Of a stretch of DNA of 54,415 nucleotides, positions 17,816 through 26,950 are shown piece by piece. Each line of letters begins with the position of its first letter. The stretch's first letter is position 1. Source of the DNA: Ignavibacteria bacterium. Lineage in GTDB: Bacteria; Bacteroidota; Ignavibacteria; Kapaibacteriales; UBA4661. A model generated the notes under the pieces. It was not told the DNA's origin, did not search any database, and saw nothing but the letters and a program-made list of their open reading frames with translations. Both the position numbers and the translations under genes were made by a program. The stretch covers positions 1-54,415 of the forward strand of contig JACVZY010000038.1 in assembly GCA_014654705.1 (NCBI GenBank), read 5' to 3'.

Positions 17816-20245
17816 TTAGAATTTGAAACCGATACTCACGTTCGGAATAATTGGAAATATTGTCGTCTGTACAATTTCGGGGGTACCCGTGCGATAGTTT
17901 TGCCGAAGAGACCACGTAAAAGGATTCCATCGGTTGTAAGCATTATAGACATTCAACGAAAGATTAAACGGCAAGCCAAACCACGAGAAATAGTGCGTAA
18001 AGTTTACATCCAATCGATGATACGCCGGCAAACGTCCACCATTCCGCTCGGTAAAGAGAGTGTATGGTGTAGAATAGAGATTTCTTGTCGTATTGGGTAG
18101 AACAAATTGTGATGCCGGAGCGCTATTGCCCAGCACAGAAAAATAGCGTCCACTGGGCATCGTAAAGGCTTGACCGGACTGGAAAACCCATGATGCACCC
18201 AATTCCCATGCGTCGCTCAGTTTGTAATTCAACGTTACCGAAACATCGTGGCGCGAATCATAGCGCGGGAAGTAGGTTTTGCCGTTGTTGAGTTCGTCAA
18301 ATTGACGTGTTGTCCATGAAAGCGTATAGCCAATCCACCCCGTAAAAGAACCAATTTGCTTGTTGATAAAAACCTCCACACCGTAGGATTCACCTTTACC
18401 GACGGTTAAGTCTTGTTCTCGAGTCGAGAAAATGCTGTTGAATCCTGCATTTTCCTTGAATTCCAGCAAATTGTTCATAGATTTGTAATAACCTTCTACA
18501 CTAACCAATACTTCGTTATCAAAGATAGTCGTTTCTGCTCCCAAGACGTACTGAGTAGAATTAGAAGGCTTAATTGTTTCTGTGGCAGGAAACCATGTGT
18601 CTGTAGGCAAGGTAATGTCGTTTCGCACAACCAAATGCAAAAATTGATTGGCAATAGCAAACGCGCCTTTGATCTTGAAATTATTACCCAAGAAGGTATT
18701 GCTTAGATTATACACCGCCGAAAGTCGCGGCTCCGGCAGCAGACGAGAGCCAAGTTGAAAATACGCCAGCCGGAGACCTGCATTGATAGATAATCCTTCC
18801 ACATCGAAAGCATCTTGCCATTCGTCTTGCGCATACACGCTTGCTTCCACTGATGGGATGGAGGCATTCGCATTGTCCACGCCAAGGGACTGCAGTAATT
18901 GCTCTCCCATCAGGGTTGATGAAATAAGGGTCGTGAAGTTATGATAGGTTATATCAACTCCGGTTTTTATCGTGTGTTGCTTATCGGGAAACCACTGTGC
19001 GTCGCCACGAAGGGTAAAATCTCGAATCCGTGAAAGCGTTGAAAATCCAAATGTAGTATCAGGAATGCCAAGTGAGAATTGGTAATCAGTGTAAATTGCC
19101 GAGAAATTGGTAAAAAGCGACGGCGAAACAATGTGCATCCACCGAAGATTTGCTGTCGCATTACCCCAATCCGTTTTGAATGCATTCGATATGGGAGCAT
19201 CGGCAACATCACGCCCGAAATATCCGCTCAGAAAGAGACGATCATTTTCAGAAATATTCCAATTAAGTTTTGTATTCAAGTCGTAGAAATAGTAGGTTCC
19301 GTCAACCCTCTGTGGCAAGAGTGCTAAAATTGCGTCGAAATACGTCCGTCGCCCCGACACCATAAACGAAACATCCGGCGTAATCGGACCTTCGAGCGTG
19401 AGTCGAGAAGCAATCAGCCCGAGATTTCCCACACCGGAAAACTTTTCCTTAGAACCCTCCTTCATGGTTAGGTCTATTACGCTTGAAAGGCGCCCACCGT
19501 ATTCTGCAGGAAATGCACCCTTGATAACGCGAACATCTCGAATAGCATCGCTATTGAATGTACTTAGAAAACCAGCTAAGTGGGATGGATTATAGACAAC
19601 CACGCCATCCAGTAAAATCAGATTTTGGTCAGGCGAACCACCACGAATATATAAACCGCTTGAAACTTCGCTTGCGGCCTTGATGCCCGGCATAAGCTGA
19701 AGGACACGGAAAATATCAGACTCACCGCCCAAGACAGGCATTTTTTTCGCAAACTCTACATTTAATTCGACTGTACTGATACTCCGCGTCGGAGATGCTT
19801 CGCGCTCCGCCTGCACGGTTACTTCCTGCGAGCGAACACTTTGCGCACCAAGCGCAATGTTTTCCCGCACGGGCGCAGCACCGACAATTATACGCTTGGC
19901 AAACTGCTTATACCCAACACCGCGCACCACGAGGAAATACGTGCCTTCGGGGACATCTGGCAATGAATAGAACCCAAATTTATTCGTGCGCGTTCCCCGA
20001 ATAATTGACGAAGAACGTGCAACAACACTATCGGTGGCAAGTATCACGTTAATACCAATAACAGATTCTCCTGATGCTGCTTCGCTCACGAGACCGGAGA
20101 CGGTAGCACGTTGCTGAGGAGACGGGGAGACCGATGGCGGGGGTGTACCCGGAACAGGAGAATTATCGACCTTTTGAGCCATGATGCGGCTCCCACACGT
20201 TAGAGTGCAGACAAGCAAAAGCGCGGCTAAACGGCAATGCTTCAT
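17816..20245 (-). CDS. TonB-dependent outer-membrane receptor with carboxypeptidase-like N-terminal domain
   Basis: An 809-residue receptor expected to import a specific ligand across the outer membrane using TonB energy. Order: signal peptide (1-25, ending RIMAQ); a Pro/Ser-rich linker; a CarboxypepD_reg-like domain (about 44-130: VSGLVSEAASGESVIGINVI ... GTYFLVVRGVGYKQF); a plug domain (about 150-260) with the classic GLYIRGGSPDQNLILLDGV and FPAEYGGRLSSVIDL segments; and a beta-barrel ending in aromatic residues, NVSIGFKF. The barrel is shorter than in SusC proteins, and a DUF4249 partner follows instead of SusD. The ATG at 20243-20245 starts directly at the signal peptide. A divergent TetR gene lies 381 bp upstream. 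Ligand unknown. Confidence 0.92.
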   Translation of the reverse strand: MKHCRLAALLLVCTLTCGSRIMAQKVDNSPVPGTPPPSVSPSPQQRATVSGLVSEAASGESVIGINVILATDSVVARSSSIIRGTRTNKFGFYSLPDVPEGTYFLVVRGVGYKQFAKRIIVGAAPVRENIALGAQSVRSQEVTVQAEREASPTRSISTVELNVEFAKKMPVLGGESDIFRVLQLMPGIKAASEVSSGLYIRGGSPDQNLILLDGVVVYNPSHLAGFLSTFNSDAIRDVRVIKGAFPAEYGGRLSSVIDLTMKEGSKEKFSGVGNLGLIASRLTLEGPITPDVSFMVSGRRTYFDAILALLPQRVDGTYYFYDLNTKLNWNISENDRLFLSGYFGRDVADAPISNAFKTDWGNATANLRWMHIVSPSLFTNFSAIYTDYQFSLGIPDTTFGFSTLSRIRDFTLRGDAQWFPDKQHTIKTGVDITYHNFTTLISSTLMGEQLLQSLGVDNANASIPSVEASVYAQDEWQDAFDVEGLSINAGLRLAYFQLGSRLLPEPRLSAVYNLSNTFLGNNFKIKGAFAIANQFLHLVVRNDITLPTDTWFPATETIKPSNSTQYVLGAETTIFDNEVLVSVEGYYKSMNNLLEFKENAGFNSIFSTREQDLTVGKGESYGVEVFINKQIGSFTGWIGYTLSWTTRQFDELNNGKTYFPRYDSRHDVSVTLNYKLSDAWELGASWVFQSGQAFTMPSGRYFSVLGNSAPASQFVLPNTTRNLYSTPYTLFTERNGGRLPAYHRLDVNFTHYFSWFGLPFNLSLNVYNAYNRWNPFTWSLRQNYRTGTPEIVQTTIFPIIPNVSIGFKF

Positions 20246-20563
20246 ACAAAGCAACCTTTGATAAAAGTGAAACAAATGAATTGTAAAAAGAGACAACCTC
20301 AACGAAGCAGCCCTAAAAAAAACTGACTTCCTTGAAAAAGAACCGAACAAAGTAAAGGTTACAAAATAGGCAGAGTTCCTATGAAGAAAAGAGATTGCTT
20401 ACAAGGCAGACTACAACAAATCAGACCATGAAAAATTTGTTTGTGAAAGTCGCACTCTAAGATGAGCAGGAGAGTTATTTGACCAGACACAAATATACTT
20501 AAATTTCCGTATATCATGCAAACGACGATAGAATTTTTCTTTTTCTCATCTTTTTCCAACTGT

Positions 20564-20581
20564 TTGTTTGCCTGTAAACAA
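20564..20581. promoter_or_regulatory. inverted repeat TTGTTT-N6-AAACAA, possible second operator
   Basis: A perfect 6-bp inverted repeat with a 6-nt centre, 13 bp upstream of the stronger palindrome at 20595. It could be an auxiliary site for the same regulator. The evidence is symmetry and position only. Confidence 0.35.
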
Positions 20582-20594
20582 GTTTTTGACGATA

Positions 20595-20612
20595 TTAGAA
20601 CAAACGTTCTAA
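20595..20612. promoter_or_regulatory. TetR-type operator palindrome
   Basis: TTAGAAC-AAAC-GTTCTAA is a perfect 7-bp inverted repeat with a 4-nt spacer, ending 14 bp before the ATG of the TetR gene. Its size and AGAAC/GTTCT half-sites match operators bound by TetR/AcrR dimers. A TTGACG hexamer at 20586-20591 just overlaps its left side and could be a -35 element. Binding here would repress the tetR-type gene itself. Confidence 0.65.
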
Positions 20613-20626
20613 GAAATAGTACATTT

Positions 20627-21352
20627 ATGAAAAAACAACCACGCCCCACCAAAACAAGCACTGTCGGAAGAAATACCGCCGGAAAAAGCGCAACTGAAAA
20701 AAGTAACGTTAGAAAAAGTACCGCCAGCACGACGAAAGACAAAATATTGAACGCTGCCCGCGACCTTTTCAACCAACATGGCGTAGAAACTATCACCGTG
20801 CGGCATGTTGCACAGCATCTCGGCATTAGTCACGGTAATTTATGCTACCACTTTCCACGTCGAGAAGACATTATTTTTGCCTTATACGAGCGTGTGGTGC
20901 AGGGCATGAGCGCACAAGTATCGCTCTGGACGCCTGACGCTATCAGCCTTGGGATGGTGCTTGGGGCATTGAGGGCAAGTTTCGAGCTTCAGTACGAATA
21001 TCGGTTTTTGATGATAGATTTTGTGAACATCATGCGCCGATTACCGGAGGTGCGCGAACACTTTCGCATGATGTTTGAGGTTCGTAAGCACCAATTCCGC
21101 ACCGCATTGGAATCACTTCGTACTCAAGGTATTCTGCTACAATCTATTCCCGATGCGCAATACGAACGATTGTTGCTCCATAGCTATCTCATGGGTGATT
21201 TTTGGATGTCGGAAGCGGAAATACTTTTTACTGGCAGCGAAAAGGAGAAAGTGCCGTTTTATGCGGAATTGGTGTGTTCGCTCTTTGTTCCTTACTTAAC
21301 AGCAAAGGGACAAAAAGAATATGACGCTTTCGTGCGGTCTGCGTTCTCCTGA
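20627..21352 (+). CDS. TetR/AcrR-family transcriptional regulator
   Basis: A DNA-binding repressor of 241 residues. A basic Lys/Thr-rich tail (1-36) precedes the TetR N-terminal domain (37-85): KDKILNAARDLFNQHGVETI, then the helix-turn-helix VRHVAQHLGISHGNLCYHF (58-76). The C-terminal part (90-235) is helical and presumably forms the ligand pocket and dimer interface. I chose the ATG at 20627 rather than the in-frame one at 20516 because the longer form would overlap the operator-like palindrome and starts with an implausible Phe-rich stretch. Autoregulation through the palindrome 14 bp upstream is likely. Control of the divergent TonB receptor is possible but unproven. Confidence 0.9.
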   Translation: MKKQPRPTKTSTVGRNTAGKSATEKSNVRKSTASTTKDKILNAARDLFNQHGVETITVRHVAQHLGISHGNLCYHFPRREDIIFALYERVVQGMSAQVSLWTPDAISLGMVLGALRASFELQYEYRFLMIDFVNIMRRLPEVREHFRMMFEVRKHQFRTALESLRTQGILLQSIPDAQYERLLLHSYLMGDFWMSEAEILFTGSEKEKVPFYAELVCSLFVPYLTAKGQKEYDAFVRSAFS

Positions 21353-21380
21353 ATTCATTCATCTGAAGCCATGGGCACTT

Positions 21381-23312
21381 TCAGGCAGCCTCTCCCAATC
21401 CCAGTTCCTGCAAAGCCTCAACTCTGGCGCTCGGCAGTTCCACATAAAATGTTGCGCCTTTGCCGAGTTCGGCTTCGCACCACACGCGCCCGTTCATTGC
21501 CTCCATCATCCGCTTGACGATAGACAATCCCAAGCCAGTGGAATGCTCGTTACCCGTTGGCTGCGCCGAGAGGCGTACAAATTTTCCGAACAGTTTTTTC
21601 TTGTCCTCCTCGGTTAAGCCCGGTCCTTCGTCCTGTACGGCTATGCGAACAACATCTCGCTCCTCCGTCAATCGAACCCAGATTTTCCGACCGGAAGGAG
21701 AGTATTTCACGGCATTGGAAATGAGATTGTCCAGCACCTGACGCGTGGCGATGCTGTCTCCAAGCGCTGGGGCAGATTCCGCCTCGGTCATAAAGTGGAG
21801 CGTGATTCCTTTCTCTTCAGCGCGAAGGATATAGTCTTTGACAGTATCGGCAGCAATATCGGTCAGGTTGAGCGGTTTCACATTCAGTCTCATATTGCCG
21901 GTCTCAATAGCATTGATGTCGAGCAGGTTATTCACAATCGTTACCATACGTTCCACCGAGCGTTGCAGGATTTGCGCGGTTTCCTGAACATCAGTTGTGG
22001 TGAGTTCGTCCGATGCAAGGTCTAATAGTGAAATTAGACCACGCATTCCCATAAGCGGATTTTTAAGGTCGTGTGCGGCAATTCCCAAAAACTCATTTTT
22101 CTCTTGATTCGCCCGCTCAAGGTCGTTGTTGACACGTTTCAGTTTTATGTTTGCGGAGGAAAGCTCAAGATTGGCGCGTTGTGTAGCAATAGTCTGTTCT
22201 TCCAGCAAATCTTTCTGATGTTTGATGAGTGCATTTGCTTTATTCATTTCTTCATTCGTGCGCTCCAATTCATTGGTGCGCTGCCGCACATTTGCGACCA
22301 TAACGTTGAATGCCTGCGCCAGATTGCCAACTTCATCACGACTGCGGACAGGTACAGTAATATCGTGAATGCCGCTTGCCACCTTCTGTGCGGCGCGTTC
22401 AAGTGATAGAATCGGTGAAGAGATGCGGTATGCAAACCAAAACGCCAGCACAACACTACTGAAAAGACAAAACAGCATTACGCCCAATACAACATTTTCC
22501 ACAACCGCTGAACGTTCCTGCCGCACAGCCACAATATTCCCAATCAGCGGCTCAATGCGCTCCATATCGGTATTTAGTTGGTCGTCCAGCATCTTGATAG
22601 CTCGCACAAGCACTGTTGCTTTCTCGAAGGCTTCGATATACGTCGCTAGGTGGTACGCGATTTGGGTGCGCTCCTCCAGTGCCAGCGTTGACGAGGCATT
22701 GACTGCAATAGCGTTCCGAATGAGCTGGCGGACTTCGCCAATGTATGCTTCATCACCCCGCATAAAAAAATCCTTTTCGCGACGACGAGCTTGCAGAAGG
22801 ATAATTTCGAGAGATTTTTGATTTTGCTTTGCAGCTATATTTTGTGCGCCGTGAATAGCATTCCGAAACGTACCTTCTTCGCCCGAGTTTTCGTTCATCC
22901 CTCGCTCGTGGACTTTGGTGGCAAGGTCTTGAAAGACCGCTTGGTAATGCCGAGCCTTGCCCAGAAGTTCCTTGGCATTACCGTCATGTTCAAAGTGCTC
23001 TAAGAGCGTACATGCTTTTGCAAAGTGCGATTCTACATCATCTGCGTCCGCCTTTGAACGTCGAAAGACAAATTTACTTTTGCTGTCGTGCGCTTTCAAT
23101 AGCTCTGCTTGAAGTTCACCCGCTTGCACCGAAGCCGTAAGCACTGCTCGCTGAATAAATGCAAAGGTGGCAATAATGAGCGCAAAAACAACGATAAAGA
23201 GCGCAAAAGCAAGTATTTGTACCCGAAGAGGGACGCGCAGTCGGCGGAATGGCGAGAAAAAAGAATTATTGGCAGTCGGGTGTGGAGATGTACGTACAGA
23301 AAGAGGTTCCAT
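21381..23312 (-). CDS. membrane sensor histidine kinase with HBM-type sensor and HAMP
   Basis: A 643-residue kinase. Transmembrane helices lie at about 33-55 and 270-295. The large periplasmic helical domain between them includes LLQARRREKDFFMRGDEAY, typical of the helical bimodular (HBM) sensor fold that senses small molecules. HAMP spans about 296-350, followed by a coiled coil (345-405). The dimerization domain carries the phospho-acceptor H414 in FLGIAAHDLKNPL. The ATPase domain has the N box (DNLISNAVKYS, about 528-538), DEGPGL (561-566) and STGLGLSIVK. No receiver domain and no response regulator gene are nearby, so its partner is elsewhere. The C-terminal motif AMNGRVWCEAELGKGATF is shared with the two other kinases of the window. 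Confidence 0.92.
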   Translation of the reverse strand: MEPLSVRTSPHPTANNSFFSPFRRLRVPLRVQILAFALFIVVFALIIATFAFIQRAVLTASVQAGELQAELLKAHDSKSKFVFRRSKADADDVESHFAKACTLLEHFEHDGNAKELLGKARHYQAVFQDLATKVHERGMNENSGEEGTFRNAIHGAQNIAAKQNQKSLEIILLQARRREKDFFMRGDEAYIGEVRQLIRNAIAVNASSTLALEERTQIAYHLATYIEAFEKATVLVRAIKMLDDQLNTDMERIEPLIGNIVAVRQERSAVVENVVLGVMLFCLFSSVVLAFWFAYRISSPILSLERAAQKVASGIHDITVPVRSRDEVGNLAQAFNVMVANVRQRTNELERTNEEMNKANALIKHQKDLLEEQTIATQRANLELSSANIKLKRVNNDLERANQEKNEFLGIAAHDLKNPLMGMRGLISLLDLASDELTTTDVQETAQILQRSVERMVTIVNNLLDINAIETGNMRLNVKPLNLTDIAADTVKDYILRAEEKGITLHFMTEAESAPALGDSIATRQVLDNLISNAVKYSPSGRKIWVRLTEERDVVRIAVQDEGPGLTEEDKKKLFGKFVRLSAQPTGNEHSTGLGLSIVKRMMEAMNGRVWCEAELGKGATFYVELPSARVEALQELGLGEAA

Positions 23313-23626
23313 GCGGTGTTTGGGTCTTGTAGCAGAATATAAAAGGCTGATGTGGTTACAGATTCAAATTTACATAGAAGGCTGTAACGACGCGATTACA
23401 CGGCACATCAAATTGTGATAACACGCGGGAAGCGGTACTCTTGATGTGCATCCCGAAAGAATTCACGTTGGATTTGTGGATTTTTTTTGCCAACTTCGCG
23501 CACAATGGACATAAGTTCCCATTGGTAGCGCCTCACGCTTGGGGTAGTACCTTTTTTATTATCATCAAGGTTGTGCAAACTCCATTGCCATTTGAGTACA
23601 AAGGAAATCACAGCCTCTGCCCAATT
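23313..23626. other. divergent intergenic region upstream of kinase and T9SS protein genes
   Basis: About 314 bp between the histidine kinase (-) and the T9SS cargo gene (+). Both strands have open frames here, including an in-frame extension of the downstream gene from a TTG at 23441 and an opposite frame at 23408-23656. Neither shows family motifs, so I treat the stretch as regulatory. No promoter or operator stands out. Confidence 0.5.
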
Positions 23627-26600
23627 ATGCAGATCATGATGCAGAAATATTTTCACTTTCCTACGTGGCTTCTCAGTTGCATAGTTCTCTTTGCGCTGTT
23701 CTCATCCAACTGCGCCATTCGTGCTGTGGCGGACTGCCCAACCGTGATTTTGACGGCAAAAGATGGTGTGTTTTCAAGCCCCGCGTCTTCGCAAGGCGAC
23801 ATTCATTACGATACGCAGCTTCGTTGCAAATGGATACTTAAGCCAACCGATGCCCAGCAAATCCGCCTGTGGTTCAGTGATTTTGCAACGGAAGAAAACC
23901 GTGATGTGGTGCGCATTTACGATGGAGCGGAGAGCACCGCACCGCTTCTCGCCGAACTGAGCGGCTCCACCATTGACGAAGCAACCTCCGTCGTTTCTTC
24001 CGGCGGCGAAATGCTGGTGGAATTTTTAACGGATAATCTTCGCAATATTGACACCGATTTCGGCTGGCGGGCGCACTATGTATCGTCTTCAGTGCGGAGC
24101 ATTTTGAGTGCAGTGCCGAGCAATCTGGATTTTGGCGTGGTTGTGCTTGGGAAAATTTCTGCTCTCAAGTCATGCGTTGTTACGGGATTTCGCCTCACCG
24201 ACGATATCCGCATTGCTGCACCACGCGGGTACTTGCTCGCTCTTTCGCCATCAGGTGCGTTTAGCGATACACTTTTTGTGCCGGGCAACCGCGATAGTGC
24301 CACTTTTACGCTTTACATTCAATTTACCCCACCCACCGTCGGCGACTTCGACAAACGAATTTCTATCACGAGCCGCACTGCTTTTGCAGTTGTGAATGTA
24401 GAAGGTATTGCGCCACCGGCAATTTATTGGGAACCGATGACGGGTCCCTATACTGCATCAATACTAAGTATGGCTGCCGATAAAGATGATGATGTCTATG
24501 CCGGAACGCATAACGGGGTTTATCGCTCCAACACCAACGGGCACGCGTGGATACAAAGCAATGACGGGCTGAGCAATAATGCGGCTCTGTCCGTTCGGAG
24601 TATCGTAGTCTTAGGCGATGAAGTATTTATCGGCACCGAAGACGGTGTGTACAAGTCAAGCAATGGCGGAAAGTCGTGGCAATCGCGCAGCGTGGGCTGC
24701 CCGAAATTTGTTCATACTATCGTCGTCAAAGGAGACACGTTGCTTGCGGGAACAGACCAAGGGATTTTTCGCTCTACCGATGACGGTGAATTGTGGAAAC
24801 CGCTTAATAACGGACTCAAGAACCATGCGGACGTAACGGCAATTTTCATTTCAGAAAATGTCACTTTTGCTGCAACGGGAGATTCGATACTCTATCGCTC
24901 TACCAATCACGGCGAAACGTGGACGCAAGACAATACCTTCGGGAAGCATCGTATTGACTGCTTTGGGCAGCACAAGGACGTAATTCTCGCCGGAACACAA
25001 GGCGGTTGGATATATCGCAGCGAGAACGGCGGCGCATGGAAAAAACTTGATGATCTCACCTTGCCGGAAGATGGCTGGCAATATGTCCTTTCGCTTGCTA
25101 CCGACAAAGATGGGGTGTTTTATGCGGGCACCGAAGAAGGTGTCTTACGTTCCGGGGACGATGGCAAAACATGGGAATTGCGCGACAAAGGATTGACTGA
25201 GCCTATTGTAACAGCACTTGTTGTGGAAGGCACTGATGTCTATGCCGGAACAGATGCAGGCATTTTTGTCTCCGAGGACAAAGCAGCAACATGGCGCGAG
25301 GCAAATCAAGGTTTGACCGGAGCAATCGTAACCGATATGCAAGAGCACAGAGGACTTATACTGGCAGCAACGGCGGGCGACGGCGCATACCGAACATCCG
25401 ACAACGGTGCGACGTGGCTTCCTTCCAATGCGGGTCTGCAAGCACGCTATCTACGCGGTTTTGCCTCCAGAGGAAAAGATTTGTATGTCGCTGCTTACGA
25501 TGAATATGACCCCTCCAATCCACACATCACTATTCCGGGTGTGTATCGCTCCAACAATAACGGAACATCGTGGACACCGGTGCTGATAGATACTGTGCGG
25601 GATGCCGCAGGAAAAATCAAAACATTGCATCCATTCCATTCGATTGTCGCAACGGGCTTCGGTACGCTCATTGCGGTTGGCGACGAAGGCGTGATATGCC
25701 GCTCAACCAATGGCGGCGTTTCATGGACAAAATCAACCATTATACGTCTTGCTTCCGTTGACCTGCCATCGGTAACAACACTCATCATTGGTCTTGAGGA
25801 TGCCATTTTTGCCGGAACTGTCGGCGGCGGAATTTTTCGTTCAGACGATGACGGACTGACATGGCGGCGCACTTTTGGAGACGAACGAGGTCTTCCGGAC
25901 AAAGCCCGCCGTGTCAATCACATCATTCGAGAGCAAACAGCGCTTTTCGCTGCAACAGATGCAGGAATTTACCGCAGTCTGAGCAATGGTCTTTCGTGGC
26001 TGCGTTTGAATTTCCCCGATTCCTCCGGCAGCGTCAAAGACACTATTCTACCGCAAGCTATCATTTCTGTCGGTGGGGCGCTGTATGCAGGAACAGATGC
26101 ACACGGTGTGTGGAGATCGCTCAATGACGGTATATCGTGGGAGCGCGTCAATGAGGGATTGAACGACGATGCCGATATAACCTCGCTTGCTGCTGCGGGG
26201 ACTACCGATTTATACATTGGTTTGCACGGTGGCGTGGTGTATCGCACATCGCTTCAAAGTTCGATAAACTCTGCCCGCGCCGTGCTCGAAATCCCGGAAA
26301 ACCTCACGGCAAAACCCGGCGACGAAGTAGATATACCCATTATCCTCAAAAGTATTCAGTCGCCACCGGCAAATATCCGGTCTATCAAGGGACGATGTAT
26401 TTTGCGCTTCAATGCCTCTATGCTCGACCCGGGTGCAGCTTTGAGCCAAGAAGCTGTCGTCAATGGCGACCGTCTTATTCCTCTAACGTTTGATTTGCGC
26501 CCGAATGCTGGAACAGCGCTTGCTACCTTGCGCTTCCGTGCTCGGCTTGGCGATGCGATTGCTACGCCGCTCATTTTGACCAGTCTTAGCGCGGATGGCG

Positions 26601-26947
26601 TGATTTTGCTTGCCCCGAAGCCCGGTATTCTTACGCTGACAGGGCTTTCATACGCAGGCGGTGCACGGCTTTTTAGCTCTGAACGCGCTCCGTTACTGGC
26701 AGCAACAGCACCTAATCCCGTCAATGACAACGCAAAAATCAGCTACACACTCCAAGCAATGGCTGATGTGAATGTATCGGTCGTCAATATCTTTGGTATG
26801 ACCGTTAAAACATTGGTCGCACAACGCCTGCTGCCGGGAGACTACGAAGTCAATATGTCAACAGATAATGTGCCGCCGGGCGCATATTTCCTTGTGCTGC
26901 AAACAAACGCTCATCGCATTTCCCAACCAATCCGTATCGTGAGATAA
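23627..26947 (+). CDS. T9SS cargo protein: CUB domain, BNR/sortilin-like propeller repeats, cohesin-like domain
   Basis: A secreted protein of about 1106 residues. Signal peptide: about 5-36 (LSCIVLFALFSSNCAIRAVA). A CUB-like domain follows (about 37-155), opening CPTVILTAKDGVFSS, with DVVRIYDGAE and FGWRAHY. An Ig-like anchor module follows (about 160-265). Then come about 14 short blades of the form G(T/I)xxGvyrSxxxGxtW (about 270-880), as in sortilin/VPS10 or Ycf48-like propellers. A cohesin-like beta-sandwich (about 885-1010, starting LEIPENLTAKPGDEVDIPI) and a T9SS type A sorting domain (last about 80 residues: APNPVNDNAKISYTL ... LPGDYEV ... GAYFLVLQT) end the protein. The cohesin-like domain suggests binding to another secreted protein. 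The exact start among ATGs 23627, 23636 and 23639 is open. The OmpA-family gene follows after 3 bp. Confidence 0.82.
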   Translation: MQIMMQKYFHFPTWLLSCIVLFALFSSNCAIRAVADCPTVILTAKDGVFSSPASSQGDIHYDTQLRCKWILKPTDAQQIRLWFSDFATEENRDVVRIYDGAESTAPLLAELSGSTIDEATSVVSSGGEMLVEFLTDNLRNIDTDFGWRAHYVSSSVRSILSAVPSNLDFGVVVLGKISALKSCVVTGFRLTDDIRIAAPRGYLLALSPSGAFSDTLFVPGNRDSATFTLYIQFTPPTVGDFDKRISITSRTAFAVVNVEGIAPPAIYWEPMTGPYTASILSMAADKDDDVYAGTHNGVYRSNTNGHAWIQSNDGLSNNAALSVRSIVVLGDEVFIGTEDGVYKSSNGGKSWQSRSVGCPKFVHTIVVKGDTLLAGTDQGIFRSTDDGELWKPLNNGLKNHADVTAIFISENVTFAATGDSILYRSTNHGETWTQDNTFGKHRIDCFGQHKDVILAGTQGGWIYRSENGGAWKKLDDLTLPEDGWQYVLSLATDKDGVFYAGTEEGVLRSGDDGKTWELRDKGLTEPIVTALVVEGTDVYAGTDAGIFVSEDKAATWREANQGLTGAIVTDMQEHRGLILAATAGDGAYRTSDNGATWLPSNAGLQARYLRGFASRGKDLYVAAYDEYDPSNPHITIPGVYRSNNNGTSWTPVLIDTVRDAAGKIKTLHPFHSIVATGFGTLIAVGDEGVICRSTNGGVSWTKSTIIRLASVDLPSVTTLIIGLEDAIFAGTVGGGIFRSDDDGLTWRRTFGDERGLPDKARRVNHIIREQTALFAATDAGIYRSLSNGLSWLRLNFPDSSGSVKDTILPQAIISVGGALYAGTDAHGVWRSLNDGISWERVNEGLNDDADITSLAAAGTTDLYIGLHGGVVYRTSLQSSINSARAVLEIPENLTAKPGDEVDIPIILKSIQSPPANIRSIKGRCILRFNASMLDPGAALSQEAVVNGDRLIPLTFDLRPNAGTALATLRFRARLGDAIATPLILTSLSADGVILLAPKPGILTLTGLSYAGGARLFSSERAPLLAATAPNPVNDNAKISYTLQAMADVNVSVVNIFGMTVKTLVAQRLLPGDYEVNMSTDNVPPGAYFLVLQTNAHRISQPIRIVR

Positions 26948-26950
26948 TCC

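Larger units (their letters stand above)
20246..20626. other. divergent promoter region between TonB receptor and tetR-type gene
   Basis: A 381-bp AT-rich spacer between two diverging genes. The open frames inside it lack motifs and I leave them out. Two inverted repeats near the tetR side (20564-20581 and 20595-20612) are described separately. The rest shows no structure I can name. Confidence 0.6.

Noticed and set aside
20359-20826. Minus-strand open frame of about 155 codons in and before the tetR-type gene
   Set aside because: It is the mirror of the tetR-type start and its promoter region, Leu/Phe-rich without family motifs, and overlaps the operator-like palindromes.
23408-23656. Minus-strand frame of 82 codons ending before the kinase gene
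   Set aside because: It overlaps the signal-peptide start of the T9SS protein gene, has no ribosome-binding site and no recognised family. It could be a gene remnant, but support is too weak.
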